DNA of 64,000 nt from Ptiloglossa arizonensis (Eukaryota > Arthropoda > Insecta > Hymenoptera > Colletidae), in the NCBI RefSeq assembly GCF_051014685.1, contig NW_027478878.1, positions 345,216-409,215 of the forward strand. Direction: 5' to 3'. The translations under genes were made by a program, and so were the position numbers. The notes beneath the pieces were generated by a model, which searched no databases, was not told where the DNA came from, and worked only from the letters and a program-made list of their open reading frames with translations. Positions 1 through 11,670 of the stretch are shown piece by piece; within the stretch, counting starts at the first letter, position 1, and each line of letters begins with the position of its first letter.

Positions 1-1
1 G

Positions 2-64
2 TCATACGAAATATGTAATACGTTATACGTTATACGTCATACGAAATATGTAATAGGTAATACG
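2..64 (+). repeat. Variant block D (first copy)
   Basis: Nine units, seven of them variant: TCATACG, AAATATG and TAATACG, two consensus units, then TCATACG, AAATATG, TAATAGG and TAATACG. The triple-variant unit AAATATG is diagnostic. Other copies or close relatives start at 1,836, 5,231, 6,638, 7,506, 8,906, 11,671, 22,661, 54,105 and 57,129, among others. It usually stands just before block A and often marks a higher-order repeat border: 5,231, 7,506, 54,105 and 57,129 lie at or near such borders. In a forward frame its TAA and TAG end several spurious reading frames. No function is implied. Confidence 0.9.
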
Positions 65-120
65 TTTTACGTTATTCGTTATACGTTCTTCGTTACACGT
101 TATACGTTATACGTTATGCG
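65..120 (+). repeat. Variant block A (first copy)
   Basis: Eight units: TTTTACG, TTATTCG, consensus, the double variant TTCTTCG, TTACACG, two consensus units, TTATGCG. This is the commonest block, present from start to end of the in-register region. It lies after block D or block F, and a shorter form precedes block B. A first-copy variant at 639-645 reads CTACACG instead of TTACACG, and its duplicate at 2,473-2,479 shares that change, so such private changes travel with the larger duplications. Confidence 0.9.
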
Positions 121-155
121 TTATACGATTTGCGTTATTCGTTGTACGTTGTACG
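114..155 (+). repeat. Variant block B (first copy)
   Basis: Six units: TTATGCG, consensus, the double variant ATTTGCG, TTATTCG, then two TTGTACG units. I count about 40 copies. Well-anchored starts are 114, 1,318, 1,948, 3,152, 4,370, 5,630, 7,030, 7,905, 9,298, 14,492, 18,699, 23,032, 26,770, 28,989, 30,389, 31,061, 40,063, 42,464, 43,927, 48,253 and 51,459. Two units downstream there is TTATAGG, TTATGGG or consensus, which defines three subfamilies. No copy was seen after 51,500. Because of its TTATGCG unit it produces many spurious ATG starts. Confidence 0.9.
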
Positions 156-400
156 TTATACGTTATAGGTTATACGTTATACGTTATACGTTATACGTTA
201 TACTTTATTCGTTATACCTTATACGTTATACGTTATACGTTATACGGTATACGATATACGTTATACGTTATACGTTATACGTTATCCGTTATACGTTATA
301 CGTTATACGTTATACGTTATACGTCATACGTTATACGTTATACGTTATACGTTATACGTTATACGATATACGTTATACATTATACGTTATACGTTATACG

Positions 401-456
401 TCATAGGTTATACGTTATACGTTATTCTTTATGCGGTATACGTTATACGATATACG
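401..456 (+). repeat. Variant block C (first copy)
   Basis: Eight units: TCATAGG, two consensus, TTATTCT, TTATGCG, GTATACG (consensus TTATACG in some copies), consensus, ATATACG. About 45 copies occur, including remnants in the register-broken end. The TCATAGG unit supplies a TAG and the TTATGCG unit an ATG 24 bases downstream, so this block repeatedly ends one spurious reading frame and starts another. GTATACG and TTATACG forms are two subfamilies; for example 7,347 has the first and 11,099 the second (positions of the ATG). Confidence 0.9.
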
Positions 457-589
457 TTATACGTTATACGTTATACGGTATACGATATACGTTATGCGTT
501 ATACGTTTTACGTTATACGTTATACGTTATACGTTATACGTTATACGTTATACGTTATACGTTATACGTTATACGTTATACGTTATACG

Positions 590-645
590 TTACATGTTAT
601 GCGTTATACGTTTTACGTTATTCGTTATACGTTCTTCGCTACACG
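590..645 (+). repeat. Variant block F: TTACATG lead-in followed by a block A string
   Basis: It begins with the double variant TTACATG and then TTATGCG, consensus, TTTTACG, TTATTCG, consensus, TTCTTCG and here CTACACG. Further copies begin near 1,527, 2,424, 3,361, 4,586, 9,774, 14,701, 16,234, 35,345 and 45,866. A subfamily in which TTATGCG is TTAAGCG appears only in the middle of the window (near 24,979, 26,099, 28,065, 28,317, 36,388, 39,392, 44,600 and 47,575). Block F usually follows a pure run and closes a module. Confidence 0.85.
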
Positions 646-1834
646 TTATACGTTATACGTTATGCGTTATACGTTTTACGTTATTCGTGATACGTCATAC
701 GTTATACGTCATACGGTATACGTTATACGTTATACGTTATACGTTACACGTTATACGTTATACGTTATACGTTATACGTTATACGATATACGTTATACGT
801 TATACGTTATACGTCATAGGTTATACGTTATACGTTATTCTTTATGCGTTATACGTTATACGATATACGTTATACGTTATACGTTATACGATATACGTTA
901 TGCGTTATACGCTTTACGTTATTCGTTATACGTTATACGTTATACGTTATACGTTATACGTTATACGTTATACGTTATACATTATACGTTATACGTTATA
1001 CGTTATACGTTATACGTTATACGTTATACGTTATACGTTATACGTTTTACGTTATTCGTGATACGTTATACGTTATACGTCATACGGTATACGTTATACG
1101 TTATACGTTATACGTTATACGTTATACGTTATACGTTATACGTTATACGTTATACGTTATACGTTATACGTTATACGTTATACGTTATACGTTATATGTT
1201 ATACGTTATACGTTATACGTTATGCGTTATACGTCATACGTTATACGTTATACGTTATACGATATACGTTATACGTTATTCGTTATACGTCCTTCGTTAC
1301 ACGTTATACGTTATACGTTATGCGTTATACGATTTGCGTTATTCGTTGTACGTTGTACGTTATACGTTATACGTTATACGTTATACGTTATACGTTATAC
1401 GTAATACGTTATACGTTATACGTTATACGTTATACGTTATACGTTATACGTTATACGTTATACGTTTTACGTTATACGTTATACGTTAAACGTTATACGT
1501 TATACGTTATACGTTATACGTTATACGTTACATGTTATGCGTTATACGTTTTACGTTATTCGTTATACGTTCTTCGTTACACGTTATACGTTATACGTTA
1601 TGCGTTATACGTTTTACGTTATTCGTGATACGTCATACGTTATACGTCATACGGTGTACGTTATACGTTATACGTTATACGTTACACGTTATACGTTATA
1701 CGTTATACGTTATACGTTATACGTTATACGTTATACGTTATACGTTATACGTTATACGTTATACGTTATACGTTATACGTTATACGTTATACGTTATACG
1801 TTATACGTTATACGTTATACGTTATACGTTATAC

Positions 1835-3599
1835 GTCATACGAAATATGTAATACGTTATACGTTATACGTCATACGAAATATGTAATAGGTAATACGTT
1901 TTACGTTATTCGTTATACGTTCTTCGTTACACGTTATACGTTATACGTTATGCGTTATACGATTTGCGTTATTCGTTGTACGTTGTACGTTATACGTTAT
2001 AGGTTATACGTTATACGTTATACGTTATACGTTATACTTTATTCGTTATACCTTATACGTTATACGTTATACGTTATACGGTATACGATATACGTTATAC
2101 GTTATACGTTATACGTTATCCGTTATACGTTATACGTTATACGTTATACGTTATACGTCATACGTTATACGTTATACGTTATACGTTATACGTTATACGA
2201 TATACGTTATACATTATACGTTATACGTTATACGTCATAGGTTATACGTTATACGTTATTCTTTATGCGGTATACGTTATACGATATACGTTATACGTTA
2301 TACGTTATACGGTATACGATATACGTTATGCGTTATACGTTTTACGTTATACGTTATACGTTATACGTTATACGTTATACGTTATACGTTATACGTTATA
2401 CGTTATACGTTATACGTTATACGTTACATGTTATGCGTTATACGTTTTACGTTATTCGTTATACGTTCTTCGCTACACGTTATACGTTATACGTTATGCG
2501 TTATACGTTTTACGTTATTCGTGATACGTCATACGTTATACGTCATACGGTATACGTTATACGTTATACGTTATACGTTACACGTTATACGTTATACGTT
2601 ATACGTTATACGTTATACGATATACGTTATACGTTATACGTTATACGTCATAGGTTATACGTTATACGTTATTCTTTATGCGTTATACGTTATACGATAT
2701 ACGTTATACGTTATACGGTATACGATATACGTTATGCGTTATACGCTTTACGTTATTCGTTATACGTTATACGTTATACGTTATACGTTATACGTTATAC
2801 GTTATACGTTATACATTATACGTTATACGTTATACGTTATACGTTATACGTTATACGTTATACGTTATACGTTATACGTTTTACGTTATTCGTGATACGT
2901 TATACGTTATACGTCATACGGTATACGTTATACGTTATACGTTATACGTTATACGTTATACGTTATACGTTATACGTTATACGTTATACGTTATACGTTA
3001 TACGTTATACGTTATACGTTATACGTTATATGTTATACGTTATACGTTATACGTTATGCGTTATACGTCATACGTTATACGTTATACGTTATACGATATA
3101 CGTTATACGTTATTCGTTATACGTCCTTCGTTACACGTTATACGTTATACGTTATGCGTTATACGATTTGCGTTATTCGTTGTACGTTGTACGTTATACG
3201 TTATACGTTATACGTTATACGTTATACGTTATACGTAATACGTTATACGTTATACGTTATACGTTATACGTTATACGTTATACGTTATACGTTATACGTT
3301 TTACGTTATACGTTATACGTTAAACGTTATACGTTATACGTTATACGTTATACGTTATACGTTACATGTTATGCGTTATACGTTTTACGTTATTCGTTAT
3401 ACGTTCTTCGTTACACGTTATACGTTATACGTTATGCGTTATACGTTTTACGTTATTCGTGATACGTCATACGTTATACGTCATACGGTGTACGTTATAC
3501 GTTATACGTTATACGTTACACGTTATACGTTATACGTTATACGTTATACGTTATACGTTATACGTTATACGTTATACGTTATACGTTATACGTTATACG
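1835..3599 (+). repeat. 1,834-bp higher-order repeat, copy 2
   Basis: Second copy of 1-1,765. It keeps the same private variants, such as CTACACG at 2,473-2,479 and a TTATATG unit near 3,026. The G at 2,718, forming GTATACG before ATATACG, matches the usual form of this string elsewhere, for example after block C at 5,961 and 7,347. The T at 884 in copy 1 is therefore probably the derived state. Confidence 0.93.
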
Positions 3600-3865
3600 T
3601 CATACGTTATACGTTATACGTTATACGTTATACGTTATACGATATACGTTATACGTTATACGTTATACGTCATAGGTTATACGTTATACGTTATTCTTTA
3701 TGCGTTATACGTTATACGATATACGTTATACGTTATACGGTATAAGTTCTTCGTTACACGTTATACGTTATACGTTATGCGTTATACGTTTTACGTTATT
3801 CGTTATACGTTATACGTTATACGTTATACGTTATACGTTTTACGATATACGTTATACGTTATACG
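2879..3865 (+). repeat. About 1.2-kb higher-order repeat, copy 1
   Basis: This stretch matches 4,097-5,090 at an offset of 1,218 bp, rising to 1,225 bp after one extra unit in the second copy. It overlaps the 3' part of the 1,834-bp repeat, so the two duplications are nested in time. Shared landmarks are TTTTACG at 2,879 and 4,097, the block B string at 3,152 and 4,370, block F, and the TTATAAG-TTCTTCG string after block C. This copy has a TTATATG unit near 3,026 that copy 2 lacks. Confidence 0.85.
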
Positions 3866-4096
3866 TTATACGTTATACGTTATACGTTATACGTTATACG
3901 TTATACGTTATACGTCATACGAAATATGTAATACGTTATACGTTATACGTTATACGTTATACGTTATACGTTATACGATATACGTTATACGTTATACGTT
4001 ATACGTCATACGAAATATGTAATACGTAATACGTTTTACGTTATTCGTTATACGTTCTTCGTTACACGTTATACGTTATACGTTATGCGTTATACG

Positions 4097-5090
4097 TTTT
4101 ACGTTATTCGTGATACGTTATACGTTATACGTCATACGGTATACGTTATACGTTATACGTTATACGTTATACGTTATACGTTATACGTTATACGTTATAC
4201 GTTATACGTTATACGTTATACGTTATACGTTATACGTTATACGTTATACGTTATACGTTATACGTTATACGTTATGCGTTATACGTCATACGTTATACGT
4301 TATACGTTATACGATATACGTTATACGTTATTCGTTATACGTCCTTCGTTACACGTTATACGTTATACGTTATGCGTTATACGATTTGCGTTATTCGTTG
4401 TACGTTGTACGTTATACGTTATACGTTATACGTTATACGTTATACGTTATACGTTATACGTAATACGTTATACGTTATACGTTATACGTTATACGTTATA
4501 CGTTATACGTTATACGTTATACGTTATACGTTATACGTTATACGTTAAACGTTATACGTTATACGTTATACGTTATACGTTATACGTTACATGTTATGCG
4601 TTATACGTTTTACGTTATTCGTTATACGTTCTTCGTTACACGTTATACGTTATACGTTATGCGTTATACGTTTTACGTTATTCGTGATACGTCATACGTT
4701 ATACGTCATACAGTGTACGTTATACGTTATACGTTATACGTTACACGTTATACGTTATACGTTATACGTTATACGTTATACGTTATACGTTATACGTTAT
4801 ACGTTATACGTTATACGTTATACGTCATACGTTATACGTTATACGTTATACGTTATACGATATACGATATACGTTATACGTTATACGTTATACGTCATAG
4901 GTTATACGTTATACGTTATTCTTTATGCGTTATACGTTATACGATATACGTTATACGTTATACGGTATAAGTTCTTCGTTACACGTTATACGTTATACGT
5001 TATGCGTTATACGTTTTACGTTATTCGTTATACGTTTTACGTTATACGTTATACGTTATACGTTTTACGATATACGTTATACGTTATACG
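4097..5090 (+). repeat. About 1.2-kb higher-order repeat, copy 2
   Basis: Counterpart of 2,879-3,865. It differs by a few substitutions, including CAGTGTACG in place of CGGTGTACG near 4,710 and an extra ATATACG near 4,859, and by whole-unit length changes. After about 5,090 it continues into TTCTACG, TAATATG and TAATGCG units, whereas copy 1 continues with consensus units, so the border is about 5,090. Confidence 0.83.
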
Positions 5091-5440
5091 TTCTACGTTA
5101 TACGTAATATGTAATGCGTCATACGTTTTACGTTATTCGTTATACGTTATACGTTATACGTTATTCGTTATACGTTATACGTTATACGTTATACGTTATA
5201 CGTTATACGTTATACGTTATACGTTATACGTCATACGAAATATGTAATACGTTACACGTTATACGTCATACGAAATATGTAATACGTAATACGTTTTACG
5301 TTATTCCTTATACGTTCTTCGTTACACGTTATACGTTATACGTTATGCGTAATACGTTTTACGTCATTCGTGATACGTTATACGTTATACGTCATACGGT
5401 ATACGTTATACGTTATACGTTATACGTTATACGTTATACG

Positions 5441-5447
5441 TTGACCG
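5441..5447 (+). repeat. Rare double-variant marker unit TTGACCG
   Basis: This double variant was seen only four times: 5,441, 7,716, 11,881 and 12,868. In each case it sits the same distance after a block D and block A string. The four segments therefore share a recent ancestor. A related segment at 22,661 onward has the same flanks but consensus here, so the mutation arose after the split from that lineage or was lost there. Confidence 0.85.
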
Positions 5448-5678
5448 TTATACGTTATACGTTATACGTTATACGTTATACGTTATACGTTATACGTTAT
5501 ACGTTATACGTTATACGTTATACGTTATACGTTATGCGTTATACGTCATACGTTATACGTTATACGTTATACGATATACGTTATACGTTATTCGTTATAC
5601 GTCCTTCGTTACACGTTATACGTTATACGTTATGCGTTATACGATTTGCGTTATTCGTTGTACGTTGTACGTTATACG

Positions 5679-5685
5679 TTATGGG
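5679..5685 (+). repeat. Rare double-variant marker unit TTATGGG after block B
   Basis: TTATGGG replaces TTATAGG two units after block B at 5,679, 7,954, 13,134, 18,748 and 23,081. The shared TTATAGG form is more widespread, so TTATGGG probably derives from it by one A to G change. It marks a subfamily limited to 5-24 kb. Confidence 0.82.
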
Positions 5686-6637
5686 TTATACGTTATACGT
5701 TATACGTTATACGTTATACTTTATTCGTTATACCTTATACGTTATACGTTATACGTTATACGGTATACGATATACGTTATACGTTATACGTTATACGTTA
5801 TACGTTATCCGTTATACGTTATACGTAATACGTTATACGTTATACGTCATACGTTATACGTTATACGTTATACGTTATACGTTATACGTTACACGATATA
5901 CGTTATACATTATACGTTATACGTTATACGTCATAGGTTATACGTTATACGTTATTCTTTATGCGGTATACGTTATACGATATACGTTATACGTTATACG
6001 GTATACGATATACGTTATGCGTTATACGTTTTGCGTTATACGTTATACGTTATACGTTATACGTTATACGTTATACGTTATACGTTATACGTTATACGTT
6101 ATACGTTATACGTTATACGTTATACGTTATACGTTATACGTTATACGTTATACGTTATACGTTATACGTTATAAGTTTTACGATATACGTTATACGTTAT
6201 ACGTTCTACGTTATACGTAATATGTAATGCGTCATACGTTTTACGTTATTCGTTATGCGTTATACGTTATACGTTATTCGTTATACGTTATACGTTATAC
6301 GTTATACGTTATACGTTATACGTTATACGTTATACGTTATGCGTTATACGTTATGCGTTATGCGTTATACGTTATACGTTATACGTTATACGTTATACGT
6401 TATACGTTATACGTTATACGTTATACGTTATACGTTATACGTTATACGTTATACGTTATACGTTATACGTTATACGTTATACGTTATACGTTATACGTTA
6501 TACGTTATACGTTATACGTTATACGTTCTACGTTATAGGTTATACGTTATACGTTATACGTTATACGTTATACGTTATACGTTATACGTTATACGTTATA
6601 CGTTATACGTTATACGTTATACGTTATACGTTACACG

Positions 6638-7505
6638 TCATACGAAATATGTAATACGTTATACGTTATACGTCATACGAAATATGTAATAGGTAATACG
6701 TTTTACGTTATTCGTTATACGTTCTTCGTTACACGTTATACGTTGTACGTTATGCGTTATACGTTTTACGTTATTCGTGATACGTTATACGTTATACGTC
6801 ATACGGTATACGTTATACGTTATACGTTATACGTTATACGTTATACGTTATACGTTATACGTTATACGTTATACGTTATACGTTATACGTTATACGTTAT
6901 ACGTTATACGTTATACGTTATACGTTATACGTTATGCGTGATACGTCATACGTTATACGTTATACGTTATACGATATACGTTATACGTTATTCGTTATAC
7001 GTTCTTCGTTACACGTTATACGTTATACGTTATGCGTTATACGATTTGCGTTATTCGTTGTACGTTGTACGTTATACGTTATAGGTTATACGTTATACGT
7101 TATACGTTATACGTTATACTTTATTCGTTATACCTTATACGTTATACGTTATACGTTATACGGTATACGATATACGTTATACGTTATACGTTATACGTTA
7201 TCCGTTATACGTTATACGTTATACGTTATACGTTATACGTCATACATTATACGTTATACGTTATACGTTATACGTTATACGATATACGTTATACATTATA
7301 CGTTATACGTTATACGTCATAGGTTGTACGTTATACGTTATTCTTTATGCGGTATACGTTATACGATATACGTTATACGTTATACGGTATACGATATACG
7401 TTATGCGTTATACGTTTTACGTTATACGTTATACGTTATACGTTATACGTTATACGTTATACGTTATACGTTATACGTTATACGTTATACGTTATACGTT
7501 ATACG
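6638..7505 (+). repeat. Example of one complete module (124 units)
   Basis: This 868-bp stretch shows the usual module order. It begins with block D and block A, then TGATACG, TCATACG and GTATACG, then a pure run. Next come TTATGCG and TGATACG with TCATACG, a short block A, block B with TTATAGG, then TTATACT and TTATACC, GTATACG with ATATACG, TTATCCG, TCATACA, block C at about 7,319-7,374, and a closing pure run. The same order, with losses and gains, explains most of the array up to 51.6 kb. Its duplicate is 8,906-9,773. Confidence 0.85.
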
Positions 7506-9773
7506 TCATACGAAATATGTAATACGTTACACGTTATACGTCATACGAAATATGTAATACGTAATACGTTTTACGTTATTCCTTATACGTTCTTCGTTAC
7601 ACGTTATACGTTATACGTTATGCGTAATACGTTTTACGTCATTCGTGATACGTTATACGTTATACGTCATACGGTATACGTTATACGTTATACGTTATAC
7701 GTTATACGTTATACGTTGACCGTTATACGTTATACGTTATACGTTATACGTTATACGTTATACGTTATACGTTATACGTTATACGTTATACGTTATACGT
7801 TATACGTTATGCGTTATACGTCATACGTTATACGTTATACGTTATACGATATACGTTATACGTTATTCGTTATACGTCCTTCGTTACACGTTATACGTTA
7901 TACGTTATGCGTTATACGATTTGCGTTATTCGTTGTACGTTGTACGTTATACGTTATGGGTTATACGTTATACGTTATACGTTATACGTTATACTTTATT
8001 CGTTATACCTTATACGTTATACGTTATACGTTATACGGTATACGATATACGTTATACGTTATACGTTATACGTTATACGTTATCCGTTATACGTTATACG
8101 TAATACGTTATACGTTATACGTCATACGTTATACGTTATACGTTATACGTTATACGTTATACGTTACACGATATACGTTATACATTATACGTTATACGTT
8201 ATACGTCATAGGTTATACGTTATACGTTATTCTTTATGCGGTATACGTTATACGATATACGTTATACGTTATACGGTATACGATATACGTTATGCGTTAT
8301 ACGTTTTGCGTTATACGTTATACGTTATACGTTATACGTTATACGTTATACGTTATACGTTATACGTTATACGTTATACGTTATACGTTATACGTTATAC
8401 GTTATACGTTATACGTTATACGTTATACGTTATACGTTATACGTTATAAGTTTTACGATATACGTTATACGTTATACGTTCTACGTTATACGTAATATGT
8501 AATGCGTCATACGTTTTACGTTATTCGTTATGCGTTATACGTTATACGTTATTCGTTATACGTTATACGTTATACGTTATACGTTATACGTTATACGTTA
8601 TACGTTATACGTTATGCGTTATACGTTATGCGTTATACGTTATACGTTATACGTTATACGTTATACGTTATACGTTATACGTTATACGTTATACGTTATA
8701 CGTTATACGTTATACGTTATACGTTATACGTTATACGTTATACGTTATACGTTATACGTTATACGTTATACGTTATACGTTATACGTTATACGTTCTACG
8801 TTATAGGTTATACGTTATACGTTATACGTTATACGTTATACGTTATACGTTATACGTTATACGTTATACGTTATACGTTATACGTTATACGTTATACGTT
8901 ACACGTCATACGAAATATGTAATACGTTATACGTTATACGTCATACGAAATATGTAATAGGTAATACGTTTTACGTTATTCGTTATACGTTCTTCGTTAC
9001 ACGTTATACGTTGTACGTTATGCGTTATACGTTTTACGTTATTCGTGATACGTTATACGTTATACGTCATACGGTATACGTTATACGTTATACGTTATAC
9101 GTTATACGTTATACGTTATACGTTATACGTTATACGTTATACGTTATACGTTATACGTTATACGTTATACGTTATACGTTATACGTTATACGTTATACGT
9201 TATGCGTGATACGTCATACGTTATACGTTATACGTTATACGATATACGTTATACGTTATTCGTTATACGTTCTTCGTTACACGTTATACGTTATACGTTA
9301 TGCGTTATACGATTTGCGTTATTCGTTGTACGTTGTACGTTATACGTTATAGGTTATACGTTATACGTTATACGTTATACGTTATACTTTATTCGTTATA
9401 CCTTATACGTTATACGTTATACGTTATACGGTATACGATATACGTTATACGTTATACGTTATACGTTATCCGTTATACGTTATACGTTATACGTTATACG
9501 TTATACGTCATACATTATACGTTATACGTTATACGTTATACGTTATACGATATACGTTATACATTATACGTTATACGTTATACGTCATAGGTTGTACGTT
9601 ATACGTTATTCTTTATGCGGTATACGTTATACGATATACGTTATACGTTATACGGTATACGATATACGTTATGCGTTATACGTTTTACGTTATACGTTAT
9701 ACGTTATACGTTATACGTTATACGTTATACGTTATACGTTATACGTTATACGTTATACGTTATACGTTATACG
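7506..9773 (+). repeat. 2,268-bp higher-order repeat, copy 2
   Basis: Second tandem copy of 5,231-7,505, one heptamer shorter. It ends at 9,773; the next unit is TTACATG of a block F, whereas copy 1 was followed by block D. Further partial relatives that begin with the same block D and carry TTGACCG start at 11,671 and near 12,660. Confidence 0.93.
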
Positions 9774-11201
9774 TTACATGTTATGCGTTATACGTTTTAC
9801 GTTATTCGTTATACGTTCTTCGTTACACGTTATACGTTATACGTTATGCGTTATACGTTTTACGTTATTCGTGATACGTCATACGTTATACGTCATACGG
9901 TATACGTTATACGTTATACGTTATACGTTACACGTTATACGTTATACGTTATACGTTATACGTTATACGTTATACGTTATACGTTATACGTTATACGTTA
10001 TACGGTATACGTTATACGTCATACGTTTTACGTTATACATTATACGTTATACGTTATACGATATACGTTATACGTTATACGTTATACGTCATATGTTATA
10101 CGTTATACGTTATTCTTTATGCGTTATACGTTATACGATATACGATATACGTTATACGTTATACGGTATACGATATACGTTATGCGTTATACGCTTTACG
10201 TTATTCGTTATACGTTATACGTTATACGTTATACGTTATACGTTATACGTTATACGTTATACGTTAAACGTTATACGTTATACGTTATACGTTATACGTT
10301 ATACGTTATACGTTATACGTTATACGTTATACGTTATACGTTATACGTTATACGTTATACGTTATACGTTATACGTTATACGTTATACGTTATACGTTAT
10401 ACGTTATACGTTATACGTTATACGTTATACGTTATACGTTATACGTTATACGTTATAGGTTATACGTTATACGTTATACGTTATACGTTATACGTTATAC
10501 GTTATACGTTATACGTTATACGTTATACGTTATACGTTATACGTTATACGTTATACGTTATACGTTATACGTTATACGTTATACGTTATACCTTATACGT
10601 TATACATTATACGTTATACGTTATACGTTATACGTTATACGTTATACGTTATACGTTATACGTTATACGTTATACGTTATACGTGATACGTTATACGTTA
10701 CATGTTATGCGTTATACGTTTTACGTTATTCGTTATACGTTCTTCGTTACACGTTATACGTTATAGGTTATACGTTATACGTTATACTTTATACGTTATA
10801 CGTTATACGTTATACGTTATACGTTATACGTTATACGTTATACGTTATACGTTATACGTTATACGTTATACGTTATACGTTATACGTTATACGTTATACG
10901 TTATACGTTATACGTTATACGTTATACGTTATAGGTTATACGTTATACGTTATACGTTATACGTTATACGTTATACGTTATACGTTATACGTTATACGTC
11001 ATACGTTATACGTTATACGTTATACGTTATACGTTATACGATATACGTTATACGTTATACGTTATACGTCATAGGTTATACGTTATACGTTATTCTTTAT
11101 GCGTTATACGTTATACGATATACGTTATACGTTATACGGTATAAGTTCTTCGTTACACGTTATACGTTATACGTTATGCGTTATACGTTTTACGTTATTC
11201 G

Positions 11202-11404
11202 TTATACGTTATACGTTATACGTTATACGTTATACGTTATACGTTATACGTTATACGTTATACGTTATACGTTATACGTTATACGTTATACGTTATACGT
11301 TATACGTTATACGTTATACGTTATACGTTATACGTTATACGTTATACGTTATACGTTATACGTTATACGTTATACGTTATACGTTATACGTTATACGTTA
11401 TACG
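11202..11404 (+). repeat. Pure run of 29 consensus units
   Basis: A perfect stretch of 203 bp between a TTATTCG unit ending at 11,201 and a single TAATACG unit at 11,405-11,411. Together with the following run it makes 467 bp with one substitution. Such purity beside variant-rich blocks suggests recent local expansion of a few consensus units. Confidence 0.9.
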
Positions 11405-11411
11405 TAATACG

Positions 11412-11670
11412 TTATACGTTATACGTTATACGTTATACGTTATACGTTATACGTTATACGTTATACGTTATACGTTATACGTTATACGTTATACGTTATA
11501 CGTTATACGTTATACGTTATACGTTATACGTTATACGTTATACGTTATACGTTATACGTTATACGTTATACGTTATACGTTATACGTTATACGTTATACG
11601 TTATACGTTATACGTTATACGTTATACGTTATACGTTATACGTTATACGTTATACGTTATACGTTATACG
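11412..11670 (+). repeat. Pure run of 37 consensus units
   Basis: A perfect 259-bp stretch after TAATACG, ending at the block D that starts at 11,671. Comparable runs precede block D at 22,661 and elsewhere, so runs just before block D vary in length between copies while blocks stay constant. Confidence 0.9.

Larger units (their letters stand above)
1..1765 (+). repeat. 1,834-bp higher-order repeat, copy 1
   Basis: This segment reappears 1,834 bp (262 units) downstream. Block order D-A-B-C-F and later B and F strings match unit for unit. I see one base difference: T at 884 against G at 2,718. The match ends at 1,766, where this copy stays consensus but the second copy has TCATACG. The remaining 69 bases of the period (1,766-1,834) are pure consensus. 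The near identity indicates a very recent tandem duplication or homogenisation. Confidence 0.93.
5231..7505 (+). repeat. 2,275-bp higher-order repeat, copy 1
   Basis: A 325-unit segment followed directly by a 324-unit copy at 7,506-9,773. Both start with block D and run D-A-B-C twice. Shared private markers are TTGACCG at 5,441 and 7,716 and TTATGGG at 5,679 and 7,954. The only difference I see is one extra TTATGCG unit near 6,354-6,367 in this copy. It ends exactly where the block D of copy 2 starts, so this is a clean tandem duplication. Confidence 0.93.
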
